A DNA stretch of 64,000 nt from Diphasiastrum complanatum (GCA_029204225.1 CM055109.1:31533870-31597869), one strand, 5' to 3'; positions 35,501-50,500 are shown, numbered from the stretch's first letter. Notes: a model not told the origin generated them from the sequence alone. Numbers and translations are program-made.

Positions 35501-38500
35501 AGAAACTTGATGCCAAAGCAATCAAGTGTATCTTTGTCGGTTATGATGAGAGGACGAAGGCGTATAGGTGTTTTGATCCTGTAATGAACAAGATTCACAT
35601 AAGCAAAGATGTGATCTTTGATGAGATGCATAGGTATGAAGATGAAGACCATGCAAGTGATGACAGCATCAAAAGACTTCCCACAATCTTGGAAGAAGAA
35701 GAAGAAGATGCTCCACAGGATGATGCACATGAAGACGAAGGTCGAGAGGGTGAGTATGAGAAGACACCACCTATCCAAGAGCCTAGGGGAAGGTACTTGC
35801 CAATAGGAGCAACAAAGGAAAAACTGGTTGGAAGTAAGAGACATTACTTGGACACTCCTTGGGACACATACTCTCCACGAAGTGTATCACCTGAGTCTAA
35901 GATACCAAAATGGTATGAAAAGATCATGAAGGACACAAATCTAAATCAACCAGGATCTAGCACACAAGAAGAAGTGAGAAGATCAACGCGGGAAAGGAAG
36001 TCTCCCGATCGCTATCATGTGAACGATGCCCTAATGAATGACATTTTGGAGTGTCGAGAGCCATCAACCTTTGATGAGGCAAAGGATCGCAAAGAGTGGC
36101 AAAGGGCAATAGAAGAGGAGATGGAGTCCATCCACAGGCATGATACATGGGGGTTAGTTGATATACCACTTGGAAAGAAACCCATTGACAACAAATGGGT
36201 GTTTAGAACAAAGTTTCATGCGGATGGCACGATAGCAAAGCATAAGGCATGCCTAGTAGTGAAGGGCTATGAGCAAAATAAAGGACTTGACTATGAAGAG
36301 ACATTTGCTCCAGTGGCTAAGTGGACTACGCTACGCCTTATCATCGCCTTAGCATCTCATTTTGGGTGGAAGATCCATCAAATGGATGTGAAGTCCGCAT
36401 TTTTGAATGGTGACTTAAAGGAAGAAGTTTACATGGTCCAACCACATGGCTTTATGGCAAAAGGACAGGAACATAAGGTGTGCAAGCTATGCAAAGCACT
36501 TTATGGCCTTAAGCAAGCGCCACGCGCATGGTATGGACGCATTGACAACTACTTTCTTTCTCATGAATTTGTAAGAACAAATTCAGATCCAAATCTTTAT
36601 GTTCTTATAAACGAAGATAGCATTGCCTTGATTGTACTCTATGTTGATGATATTATTATCATAGGCAATGATGAAAATCTCATTCATTCTATCAAAGCCA
36701 ACTTATGCAAGCAATTTGAGATGATAGATTTAGATCTTATGCTATTGCTTGGGTGTCGAAGTATGGCAAACTGGCAATGATATCAGGTTATGTCAAAACA
36801 AGTATGTACGCGAGATATTAGAGAGATTTCGCATGACAGAGTGCAAACCTTCCATCACCCCTTGCGAAGCTGGTAAGAAATTATCTCGTGTTGATGATAG
36901 TGCACATGTTGACGCTACTTTATTTCGTCAACTAGGGTTATGTTGACGCTGATTGGGCAGGAAATGTAGATGATAGAAAGTCAACAACAGGTTATGCCTT
37001 CAATTTTGGTAGCAGTTGTTTTTCATGGTCTAGCAAGAAGCAAGACACCATTTCTCTTTCTTCTACAGAAGCTCAATATAAAGCGTTAAGTTCTACCACT
37101 TAGGAAGCTATTTGGCTGCGTAAGTTGTTACGTGAGATTGGCATGAAGCAGGTACATCCTACTGTTATTTTCTGTGACAGCCAAAGTGGAATACAATTGG
37201 CTAAGAATCCTATCTTTCACGCGAGAACAAAACATATTGAGGTAAAATATCACTTTGTGTGTGAAAAGCTACAATCTGAAGTTATAAGTATTGCACACTG
37301 TTCTACGTTGTTGCAAGTTGCTGATATATTTACAAAAGCTTTAAGTAAAGAGAAGTTTGAAACTTTTAGAGCCAAACTTGGCTTAGAACTGGTTATGTAA
37401 AAAGCCTTTACTTATGATACTATCATGGAGTATGTTCCATGAATAGAGTAAACTTTAAAATAAAAAGAGACGTTAATCATTGAGGGAGAGAGTTAAAATA
37501 GCAATGATCGACTTATACAGTGCTTTCTAATTTCGACGGCACCACGTGTGCTCAGTTCTAGAATTATCAGGCCGTCTTTCTTTTACGAGCCCTTTGAGTG
37601 CTCTTAAGCAACCTTATTCTTGTACTTGCTTATTAGTGTGAATATACAGTTTGTGGGAGAGCAATTCTGTTGTCTTGTCTTATTGCACTTGATGTTGTGC
37701 TGTGGTGATTGATTCGGTCAGGTTTTTAAACTGTATTCTCAACTTGAATGGTAGCCCTATGTTAGACTAGTACAAAGAATCTTCAAGTGAAATTGGCTCA
37801 AGAAATTCAAATTACAAAAAGCAAGTGTAAGTGGGGATTGTGGTATGAACTTGCATTTGGTGTAAAATCTTACACATTCTCTTGATCTTATTTCTTGTTT
37901 TATTAGAACAGAAAGTTAACTTCATCGTTTTTAGTATTACAGCTTGTATGTTGTTTTTACTAATGTTCTTCCCTAGTGCTTGTGGTGTTATTCATGACAA
38001 AATATTGTTTTTTTAATGAACCAGAATCCAAATGGTGGGATAGCAACTTATGAGTTGGCACGATCCTATGCTTGGCTTGAGGTAGAACTTAATCCTTTTT
38101 GGAAAAGTGTATTGGTAGTGGTAGTTGCCATGTGAGTTGGCACGATCCTATGCTTGGCTTGAGGTAGAACTTAATCCTTTTTGGAAAAGTGTATTGGTAG
38201 TGGTAGTTGCCATGTGTGAGCACTAATTTTGTTTGGGGCTTTCTTGCTATACACATTTTGAGTTCGACATAAATTTTTAGATGTTTTGAAGCTTTGATGA
38301 ATAGAAAAACTGATGAAAACTAGTTAGGTCCACACTTGTTTCAACAACCGTATTTATGCAAGTTTAGTTTATCTCCCTAGAAGGATCTGTAGAAAATGCT
38401 TGTTTGCTTTAGGCTAATGGTCTCAACTATTTTGTTTAGTAAATTCTTAATCTTTATAACCTCAAACAATATAAGTCAATTCCCAAGGAAAATCACTTCT

Positions 38501-41500
38501 TTAAGAAAGTTGGTTGTAGCTACTTGGATCTATCTTTTCTCCACATTCTTTGTTCTTTGTATGAGGTATTCTTTGTTCAACGTATGAGAGGAATGTAAAA
38601 TTACCACCATGGTATGGACACACATTCCATCATTATTTTTGGCCATTGTGATTGGACAAGGACTTTTTTTGGTTTGTGAGTAGAATTGTACACGTCTTTG
38701 TGTAGACTAAACACAAATTGAAGAACAAATCAACTACAATTGAATGGTGTGAAGAAATTTACCAAAATCAATTTGAGATTAGGGTATCACCAAATTAGAA
38801 TTAAAAGTGAGACTATTGGAAAGACTAGCTTTAGGACCAAATATGGCCATTACAAGTTTCTAATCTTGTTGTTTGGATTGACGAGTGCCCCCGCAACTTT
38901 TCAACAAATGATGAATGATTTTTTTCATCCATATTTGGAAAAGTTTTGTTTCCTTGCATGATATTCTCGTCTATAGTAAGACTTTGAGAGAGCATGAAGA
39001 GCATCCTAGGGGATTATCTTGATGTTACTAAGATAGAAAAGCTCTACGCCCAAGTCTGAATGTTTTCAGACAATAGCGGTATATCTTGGTCACATTATTT
39101 GGATAATGGGTTGGAAATAAATTTTAACAAGTTTTGAAAGGTTCATGGTTGGCCTATTGTCTTACAAATCTTTTCTTGGTTTCACCCCATTCATCTTTTC
39201 TTAGTTTCACTAGGATTTTCATCTAGGTCAAACTATGTTGTAGATGCCTTAAGCTAGATTGGAGAGGTTAATCAAATAAGCTTTTGTAAGATCCAATCTA
39301 ATTTATCTCTAGCTTAAAGATTTGGGCAAGACTGATACTTATTTGGGTCCAGTTTGGCTAGATGTCCTAGCAGCTAATTCTAGATCTAGTGATATATTTG
39401 AAATGTAGGATTCCAATATTTCTCCTCAGACAAAATCCTTAGAGATTATTATATTAGAAATGGGTTACTTTATCAAAATGGAAAGGGATGTGTGCTAGAG
39501 AATGAAAGAATTAGGGCCCAGATCTTGCACGAATGTCATGACACCCAAGCACACAAAGAATACTTGATTTGATAATAAGAAACGTTTATTGGCCAAAACT
39601 AAAAAATCAAGTAGAGGCATAGGTTTGCAAATGTGGGCAATGCCAAGTAAATAAAACTAAAAGACTTAAGGTAGCTAGCTTGTTGCTTAGTGGGGAAGTA
39701 TTTCCATATAGATTTTGTGGTTAGAATCCCTCGGATGAGGAAGCAAGATGATTCTCTATGGGTAGTAGTTGACAGATTAACCAAAATGGAAAAGTTGTTT
39801 AGGTTGGTTTGCCCAATGATAGTGTTGATATGCTAAGTTCACTGGCAAATTTCGGCAAGCAGTCTTTGAGAAATTGGAGACCACTTTAAGTCTAGTTGCA
39901 TCAAATTGCCAAATTAGAAAAGGTACCTCCCAATGGTTGAGTTTGCGTATAATAGCACAAAGCACTCAATGACTAGTTATAGTTCATTCATGTTCATGCA
40001 TGGCTTTCAAGCATGTGTTGCTATTTTCGTTGGTCAGAAAGGTATCAAGTTAAAAGCAACGCGGTGGATTTTTTACAAGATATACCTATCGCTCGAGATA
40101 GCATGAAAATAGCCTAGGACTGTGCCCAATTTTATGCCAATCAAAAGTGGCAACCTTGAGTCTTTGCAAAAGGTAACTAGGTCCACCTTCAAATTTTAAA
40201 AGATGCAAAAGTGTTGAGGACCAAAAAGTGTCAATCAGAATGCCTAATAATTAGATCATCCACGTGGAGACAAAATCCACCTCTTTTTCCACATCAATCG
40301 TTTAAAGGAACGACTCAGAGGAAAAGATGGTTTGATTTAGGAAGATGAGCTAGCTCAATTAGACGATTTGCCAACTTTTGTACCTATGGAACCTCAGGCC
40401 ATTGTTGATGTATGTCAACATGGACTCAGAAATTGGGAGGTGATCTTTCATTTTATTTATGATCTATTTCATACATCTGTTGATTTGTCGAAAGTTTGTT
40501 GTCAAACATATCTGTTTTGTATCAATAATAGTCATCTCACCTAGAGAATAACTATTAAATTCATGAATCGTGACTGAAATCAATGTGATGCATGATCGAT
40601 TACAATTTTGTCTTTTTATGATCTTGTTTTCCTTTCCAGAGTGCTATGCTTTTTTTCAGAACCAATTGTGACTGATGCTTTTTGTGGCTGGGAAGCATAA
40701 GATTTTTTTGCCTTTTTTTGGTTTTTTTTGGGCTGTTTTGTGGGGTGGGAACTCAAAAGAAAAAAATTATTTAATCAATTATTAATTACATGGTTCACCA
40801 TGGTTCACTATAAAAATGTTTGAGAACCTTCCACGGTTCTCAGAATCTATGCTTGTTAGTATAGATTGGGAGGTAGGATTCTCGGCCATTCATACTTTCT
40901 ACCTAGGAGAAGGGGGATGGCAGTGTGCATGTGCATAGCCAGGATGGATGTAAATTGTAACGGCAAAGATGTCCAAGAAATATAGACTATCTCATCTTCC
41001 ATTCATTTTTGTTTTTCATTTCTTTCATGATTGTACTAGATATGATCTCATATTTGAATATCAAGATGAGTTTGGTTACTCGAAAGAATGGAGTGCATGT
41101 GCAGGTACCATGCTCTCCACACTAGCGCATCACATCCTCTCACACCTACTTTTGTTTGAAGAGCCCCCGCGTTTTCCCTCCCACGTAATGCCAAGTCTGA
41201 ATTTTTTCTTTGTATTTTTGATGCACCTCCAGAGGTGGAATTTGCTTGCACCTCCAGAATTCTGATCCATGATAAAAGCATCAGCGATTCTGTCCATAAA
41301 CTTGTCCAGAGTTCTCATCGTTCAGTAACAACATCAGCACATCATCAGCGTTCTGTCAAGAATCAATGAGAGATAAAAAAATTCAGACTTGTCATTACGC
41401 AGGGGAAGGCCCTGCCCCAAGGGCCTTCCGTGCTGGGAGGGCCCTTGCCCAATACCAGCTCACTGAAGTATTGGATCCCATTCCAGGACGCTGGCTGCAT

Positions 41501-44500
41501 CTATGTTCCATACTTAACAAACAGTATCATGTTTCATACATAAGAGTTGTTGAAAAAAAATTATATTTTCTTCAGTCTAAAATTTTTTTTGCGAATTTTT
41601 TGAAGACAAAATTTGTGCGTATGGTTACTGGTACGCTTACTGAACAATGTTTTGTATGTATCCATTCCATTTGCTACAGCCTATACTTTAAGAATTGTTC
41701 TGTGATATATTTGATAGTTATACTAGACCTTAAATGAATTAAAATGCAGACATTTTTAAGAGAACAAACATTTACTGGTCCTTGTTTTCTTTGTTGAGCT
41801 ATAAACTTATACAGCAACCCGATAATCAATGTACATAATTGTTTCGCAACAACGAACCTGAAGCAGATCACGGCCAGTCTTCAAGTGACTACTGGCCATT
41901 ACGAGCTTCTGCTCAGCCTCAACGGCTCTATGATGCCTCTACGACTGGTTACGAGCAACAGCAGTTAGCAGAATTCCCAATGAACCAGAATCGCAATTGC
42001 TTAGCAATAGCACATTGACGAAGTTGATCCAGGAGAAAAAATCCCAGCAACTACAGAAGTCATGTGATAGATAGCATGATTAACGTGATGAACGTATTCA
42101 ATGGCACCGACTAACCGACTGACTGATTGAAGCACATTTTGAGAAAGTAGCGTCAGCTGTATATAAGTAGTCAGATAAGCAGATTTATATATAGAATGTT
42201 AGTGGTAGTGCTGATGATCACTTCTAAGCTTACGAATGATTGATATGGCCCAACTTAAAAGGCAATCTTTTGAATGTGTTCGGCAGTTTTTGTTGAATTG
42301 ACTTGTCCTTTGGATCTTTTGTGCTAATATAACAACAATAAGATAAGTGGGGTGATAACATATAGTTCTACGTGAACTAGTTTGTCTCCACATGCTAGTA
42401 AGCTACGATCGAATTCATCAGTGGGCTATGAGCTTCTGCATGATTTTCTTCACTCTTTTTCTTTGTCAATTTGTGCTTGGTGCTTCCAATCCAATGAAAC
42501 CTTTGAAAATCAATCTACAAGCATGTCATCATTGGTATATAGTTTCTGTGATCTGCTTCTTGTATGTTGAAGAGAATTAGACTTTTAAAACTAAGACAAG
42601 TCAAAACCTTGCAAACACGTGACAACTCCCTTTTCTATTCCAAAAAAGTACCTGTTAACTCCGCTCCAATAGTTTGAAGATTTGCTGCATCCAAGCTCAC
42701 GCTAGATTGACACATCGAATTTCAAGTACTTCTTCAGTTCTTTATCACTATTCATTTGATATAACGCATACCAAACGTTTTGTGCTTTTAGCATAGATTT
42801 GCCTTAGGTGACCTTAATTTTACCTCTCGATATTCCAAAAATTAAAAAAATACAGCATTGAAAGTTTTCTTTGAAACTTATCAAAATAAGTTCGAGATTA
42901 TGGTGATGAGTTATAGAAATATATGAATTTTTATTTGAATTGAAAACCTTTGACTGAAAGTTCATTGTAACTATGTGCAGCTTTCTTGCTTTGATTATCA
43001 TGATCTATCTAGTTATCTGTTTTTAAAACTCGCGTGTCTATTCCGTATTCAGTGGAAGAAGATAATATATGGATTTGTTTCATTAAGTATGGAACGAGTA
43101 TCCTTTGTACGTACAGAACAGTACTTGGTGGAAGTCCCCCTTAGACAGTACATTCCTCGTATTCATTGCTCATGTTTTTTCAGAGAGAGTTGATCTGGCT
43201 CTGTTACATTTTAGTCTCATAATATGAGAAAAGGATGTCAAGCACACCTACATGCGCTGACAGGACAAGCTCTATAGTGGTGGGCAGCCGAAAAGGATAG
43301 GCTAGAAGAGTAAAGGTTCACTGTGGTAACTTTCATGATATAGCAATTTTTAGCTCAACCCAGGCAGATCCACTAGCTACCTCAAATGCCTGAGTTACAA
43401 CGGCTTGATGATTTTCCAAATAAGCAACAACTATGACAAAATCCCAGCCCAAAGTAGTATTAGCAGGTCATTAAAGGTAAATCAAGAAGAGTGCTGACAT
43501 GAAATTTCATGTTGCACCAAGCAACTGGACGTGGTCAAATAGGGCCCATTATTTCCTGAAGATAAAAAGAGCTTCTTGATCGTCTACTGTTCTCTTGTCA
43601 TACGAAACTACGGTGGAGCCCCCCATTAAAGTGGCCTAGCAGTATCATGTGCTGAATGGGAACTAGAGCATGGCTGTAGCCTTGTGCATGCTTTCTAATT
43701 TGTTAAATTTTATCCAAAGAATGTATGTTGATTCAAACTTTTTTTGTATGTTAGTTGATCAATATCTGCAAGTTCAGATTAAGTTGGCACTCACAAACAA
43801 ATCTAAAGAAAAAATTGCATACAAGTCCACTGCATAGAGCATTGGATAACATTAAAGCACTGTATATCTGTCATGTAATCGTTGAGTCAATAGCATCCAC
43901 TATTGGTCACATTTCCCTACCTATTTTATGCAATGATCTCGTGAAATCTATGAAACAAGGTACTATCTATCTTACAGCAGACGAAGCTTCTTTCAACACA
44001 AAACAAGAGAAAGCAACTCAAAGTAGGTGAGAGAAGCCTCCACTTCTCTCTCCGAACTTGTGAAGAGTACATCATCACCTATCCAACTCATAAATTGACT
44101 CTACGGCTGCCCACACCCCTCTTATCCATTAAAGTGAGAATGTGGCATACAAATGCTAGAGATGATAAGAATTTATGCACCCTTATTCTGGAGTGACAAC
44201 TTTAATTGAATGCTTAAGATAGGTGAAATGTCGTGGCATATCATATAAGTTGTCCTAGAATGCATATGACAACATCAAAATTGTTAACTTCTTACATTGC
44301 CAAACTGTTTTAGGATTATCAACATCTAGCACTTTCTCCCTTTATTTCATAAATCGAAACACTTTTGGTTTAAAGGAAGCTTCAATAAACAGGTAAATGC
44401 TTAGTTATGTTTTTGTTAAAAGAATCTCTAAAGCTTAATTAGATTGTTTTTGAGCATAAGTCTCTTGATTTCATGAAATAATTTTTTTTATGATGTCGTT

Positions 44501-47500
44501 AAAATTATGCAGCTCCTTAATCCAGCTGAAACTTTTGGAGACATCATCATCGACTATCCGTAAGATTATCTCCATCTATCATTCGTTATAAGATTGGGCA
44601 TCTATCTGTTGTACTCTAATGGGCTCTTTACTATTGACTTTCAGGGGCTCTTGACTAGTGAGAAGTAATGTTTCATCTATCTTGTACTTTCCACTCTCAA
44701 TTGAGGAATAAGATGATATTTAGAGAGGTTTCGTCCTTGTTTTAGGCTCAAATACTAATGCCTTGACACGTTTTTATAGTTGTGTGGAATGCACATCAGC
44801 TTGTGTACAAGCATTGGCTGCATTCAAAATAAAATACCCGGGACACCGTTCTAAGGAAATAATAGCAGCAATTAAACAGGGCTCTATGTACATCAAGAAT
44901 GTTCAAAGGCCCGATGGATCTTGGTAAGTTCCTCTTGATGCTACTGGTTTGGCATTACAGTCATTGTGCTTGGAATAAAAAATAAATTACAATAGGAGTA
45001 GCCAGTTTCTCTTGCATATATTTTGTGGGGTTAAGTAAAAATGGATTCTAGTTTTGGCGATAAAAACTTAAATATGTGAAATTGTTTGAGTAGCAAGACA
45101 ATATGATGTGCTTGAACACTTTGATATTGGAGGGTCATGCAAGCCCCATCACTTCATACAAAGAACATTCACACCAAGCGGAATTGAGCTCCAAGGAGCA
45201 GCCACATTGTTGCAGCATTAGCCTTGTAGAGGGGGAGAGAGAGAAGAAGTAGAAGAAGAAGAAGAAGAAGAGAAGCTTTAATATCCTCATCCTATCCTGC
45301 TAAAGAATGATTTAATATGGAGATATAACTGATGCAATAGATGGAATCTAGTGTCATCACCGTCGTGGTTGTATATGGGATCTCCGAGTATGTGCTTTCA
45401 TGGTATGTCGAGTTGCTCTAGCTACCGTGTGATGCTATGTGCATGATATGCACTACTTTTAGTCCCTATATAGTTCCTAAGTAATGATGCTTGCATCATC
45501 GCACAATAAATGGATTGTCTAATAAACTAGTGAGACCTTGCAAGAAGGCATGAGATGGAGATACCATGAAAGTTGATACCCTTGACTACGACGCTGATAT
45601 GAAGAGGTAAGTGCCATGCGTGAATATCGCTTGTCATTTGGAAACTTCAAAACCCTTTGTATATATACAATCAACTGCAAAATGGTGTCGACCTATAGTG
45701 GTGATACTGGAAGATGATGTGGTGGGGAATTGATGGTCTAGCACAGATCAACCGTGATAACATGGTAACCTGTAAGCAGGACATAAAGAGGTGAGTCATG
45801 TGCATCTAGCCTTGGCTGCATATAGGGTTGTGGGGGTAACAAGGGTATCAGAAAGTCGTCACTTACTCGAGGAATTCCAAATACATCTCCCGAACCAAAA
45901 CCTCTTCAAATGGACCAGGCAGGCGTGACCCTTCTCAAGTCTACTAGCTTGCTAAAAATGGGACCAATAGAGAATACCATCAAATAATTGTTAAGATGAT
46001 ACCACCTTCAAACGCTGGCCATCAAATATAAGCTCATGCCTTTATACGAAAGCCCTAGAAGTATTGAATACCACGATCTTCGTACAAAAGGAATGGAGGT
46101 TATCTAGATGTCTTTGTAACCCCTCTCTAGTTAGTGAAACTAGAACCACATCATTTGCATATAGTAAAATGGAGATCAGTATGTCACCTAGGCTACATCC
46201 CAAGCTGCTCCCCTAATCAATGACCCTCTTCAACTCATGAATATCCCTGCTTCACCCCAATAGTGCTACGGATATGCTCTGAGATACGTGTGTCATTCCT
46301 GAAACACCCTTAGAGTCTCTCATAGAGCACCATAATTGGTAGTAGCGTTGTATTCATGGAAAAGCTTGAGTATCTCACTTTCGAAATAAGCATGAACTGT
46401 GGAACTACGTCAAAGGCTTTCCTAAAGTTGGAGAGGCAACAATAAACTCTCCCACGCATGTGTTTGGTCTCCTCAATGATAGCCCTGAGAGTGAAGATAT
46501 GATCTGTCGTAGAGTAATGACCCTTGAAACCTATTGTTGGGTACTGCCATAGTGAGGGAGGAAGGAGAAGAGGGATGGTGCACAAGAGAAGAAAGAAAAG
46601 AAAGCTTTATATCTTTTCCATGCCAAAACGCATATAAGATGAAAAAATGCACGTCAAGTATGTGGTATCTATAAGATCGTATGAAACATCTCCAAAACAA
46701 TAAAAAAGTACTTATAGATCTAAATGCTAAGATCTAAGAGAAATATAATTCAATATATATCCATCTACAAACTAGTGACAGAATGGTAAGATGGTATAAA
46801 GTTTCGTCATGTCTTCTTGTTGTTGAAGGATGTAATAGAAGATGTTTCTAGTGGTACATTGGGGTGCGCTGTTGAAGTTGTTGGGGAGGTCATCTATGGG
46901 ATGTGTGTCTCCTCATGATAGGACATGTAGCTCTAACTACAATGACATTGATTGATACAACGTCTTTGGTCTCTATGTGCAAGAGTGTTGCCACCATCAT
47001 TGGACTTTGAATCTATATGTGGTCTTCTACTAGAGAAGAAGGATGTAATATGGAGTTGTGTATTTGAGTGACTATGTTGATCTGTGTTACAACTCCCTAG
47101 GATCATCGACTGCCTTGAAGGTTCCGCACACCCCATACCAGTGACGACGCACCGTAACCGCCCAATCGTAGGGTCACAACCGACCCACCCCCACGCCCTG
47201 GAGCAATCGACACAATCATGCCCGGTCAAGCCTCCTACGATAATTGGCATCCCATACCACCAGCCATTACACTCAGCTCTCCCTAGCACACATCTCCTGG
47301 CCTGGAGATACATCCTGGCTAATGCACGTGCTCTCCATCCACCAACTCTCAGGTAGACTGAGTGAATGGAAAGAGGGAAACCCCACCACTATATAGGCAT
47401 AGCACAGTGGGTCCCATCAAGCACGGTCCTGCCGGCGACACGTGACCACCTAGGGTGGTGACATGTGGCACCTAAACATGTCGATAACTCCAGTCCCGCG

Positions 47501-50500
47501 TCATGCCCCTTGCGAGGCCGTCACTGAAGGGCGTACCGTTATGGTACATAACATTCCCCCCCATAAAAACTTCCTTTTATGGGAAGTAACCAGGGAATCT
47601 AAGTCTTAAATCATCCTCCTTCTCCCAGGTGTCCTCATCATCTGACATACCTTTCCAACGAATCAGATTTTCAGAAATCAAACGATTTCTCAACTAATGT
47701 TGTCGAGTATCCATGATCCTTTCCGGTTCATGGGGTACAAAAGCAGTCAAATCTTCCAATAGAACTAGATCATCTGTAGAAATCAGGTCATCTTTCCCAC
47801 CAAGTCGTTCTTTAAACGACTTACATGGAATACAGGATGAACCTTAGTTCCAACAGGGAGTTCTAGTCTATAAGCAGCCTTACTAATTTTGTTAAGAACT
47901 TTGAAACGACCGCTAAAACGTGGAGATAACTTCGGACATTTCCCTGTTCGAAGTGTCTTAGAGTCCTTGGGGATTCTAAGATACACCCAATCACCGATCT
48001 CAAACTCTGGAGGAGCGCGACTTCGGTTGGCATAGAATTGGGCTCTGTCTTGAGCCGATCTAATGCTTTCCCTAGCCACCTGCAACATTTCCTACATATC
48101 ATGCAAGAAATCTGCTGCAGCTTGAACCTTGAGACCTTTGAGTCCAACGGAGAAAGGGGAACGAGGCTGAAAGCCGTACAAGAGCATAAAAGGACTAAAA
48201 CCAGTGGCAGAATGCTTCAAACTATTGTAGGCGAACTCAACCATTGGGAGATACTTTTCCCAATCTAATTGTCGCCTGGAAACATATGCACGAAGCATAT
48301 CTTCCATCGACTGGTTGACACGTTCGCTCTGCCCATCGGTTTCTGGGTTATCCGTAGACGATAGACTTAAAGTAGTTTCCAGTCTTTCAAAGACCGCTTG
48401 CCAGAATTTGCCAGATCACTAACAATATCGTTTGGCAAACCATACAACCTGAACAAATGAAGAGTTGAGCAAGTTCAAAAGCTTTGACAGTAGTTTTTGT
48501 TGGAATAAACTGTGCCATTTTGGTTAGCCTGTCAACTACTACCCAAATAGCATCGTGATCCTTCCCTGACTTGGGAAGTCCGACCACAAAATCCATGGAA
48601 ATACTTTCCTAGTTTTTATTGGGAATTCCCAATGGATGCAACAGACCAGCTGCTTTGAGTCTTTCCGCTTTATTTGCTTGGCATTATTCAGACTTTAGAA
48701 CGTATGCCTCGACATGAGCTTTCATTTTTGGCCAATAAAATTCTCTCTTAACAAGGTCAAGCGTCCTCTATACCAGGGTGTCCCGCGCTGGGGCTATCGT
48801 GGCACTCGTGCAGGATTTGGGCCCTAATGTCCGCGATATCTAGCACACAGACTTTTCCTCTACGGAAAAGCAAACCATTCCGAATGGAATAATCATCAAG
48901 TATCTTCTCTTCGCGAGATTTCTTGGAATCCTGCTTTCCAAGATTGTCTCTCATTAAAGAGCTTCCTGCCAAATATGATTGGTCCGACAAAGATCTCGCA
49001 GAGAAAGATACAACTCAGATTGGAACTCAGCAAAGCATAACTGATTAACTTCACCAATCCGGCTCAAAGCATCAGCGACACAATTCGACGTACCCCGACG
49101 GTACTTAATGTCGAATTCGAACTCTTGAATAAGTTCCGACCAACGGGCCTTACGACCCCTAAGGTCCGAGGCATCACAGATATACTTAAGGGATTCATGA
49201 TCTGTCATAACCACGAATTTAGATCCGTACAAATAATGTCTCCAGATCTTTAACGCATGGATGACAGCAAAAAGTTCCTTCTCATAAGTAGAATATCTAC
49301 TTTGAGCTGGGTCCAACTTCTTGCTCTTGAAAGCCACAGGTCTACCATCCTGGTAAAGGACTGCACCTACCGCATAGTCACTAGCATCTGTTTCCACTAA
49401 GAAAGATCCGCTAGGGTCCACTATATGTAAGATAGGGGCTGTAGACACCAACATCTTCAAAGCTTCAAAGCTTTGATTAAGTTCATCAGTCCATACAACA
49501 GGGGGACTGATCTTCGAACTCCTTCTGGCCTTCTTCTTATTACCCTTTTTTGTTTTCCGTTTGGCTTTCTTCACTCCCTTAAGAAGATTCGTTAAAGGCA
49601 ATGCAACTAAGGCATAGTCTTTAATGAATTTATGGAAAAATCCTGTGAAGCCCAAAAAATATTTTACTTCACTAATGGTTTTTAGGATAGGCCAATCACG
49701 AACTTTCTGGACCTTATCATAGTCGATCTCAAGACCTCGATCGAAAATGATATGTCCCAAATACTTGAGTCGAGTTTGAAAGAACTCACATTTAGACTCC
49801 TTAGCATAAAGCTTTGCCTGCCTTAGATTATCTAAGACTGTACGCAAATGCGCTTCGTGCTCCTCAAGAGTTTTACTGTAGATCAGTATGTCATCTAAAA
49901 ATACCATGAGAAACTTCCCCAGATATGGACGAAGAATATCGTTCATCATCTGTTGGAAGATTGTCGGGGCATTAGTTAGACCAAAGAGTAAAACTAAAAA
50001 TTCGTAATGGCCATACCTAGTACGAAAACTAGTTTTGGAAACATCCCCCTCGTGAATTCTAATTTGATGGTACCCTGACCTAAGGTCCAATTTGGTGACA
50101 TACTTAGCACCATTCAATCGGTCGATTAACTCGTCCATCCGAGGCAAGGGATAGCGGTTCTTAATTGTCATTTTATTAAGCTTTTTGTAATCAACACAGA
50201 GACGAATACCACCCCGCAGAGGATTTGGCTTTGGCTTCGGGCTTTGGTTGCTCTTTCCAGGTAACCGTGTGCGTATCGTCGAAAATCTGAGCGAAACGCA
50301 CAGCATCCTCTAGGGACTGTGGCTGATTACGACGTACCTCCAACTGATATTGCTTGGGCAAGCCCAAGGTGAAATGCAGCTTAAGGAGTACCCCGTCTAT
50401 GCGGTTAAAAAACCGCAAAGCAGCCTCTTCTCCACCCTCATGCAAAAAGGACAAGTGGGGCCCAAGAAAGGCCCCATTTGTCCTTTCTAGACCTTTCTAG

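Larger units (their letters stand above)
33453..37400 (+). mobile_element. Ty1/copia element C1, defective, LTRs not found
   Basis: Gag and pol in copia order (gag, protease, integrase, RT, RNase H) on the plus strand. A purine-rich PPT-like run follows at 37482-37492. No matching LTR pair could be found, so the outer ends are unknown. Coding breaks: a frame change between gag and pol near 34170, a one-base loss near 35163, a frame change near 36745, a deletion of roughly 60-70 codons near 36940, and a stop near 37101. Confidence 0.88.

Noticed and set aside
46933-47356. Reading frames across the LINE-LTR junction
   Set aside because: They run across the G6 LTR boundary at 47085 and are chance frames in noncoding LTR sequence.
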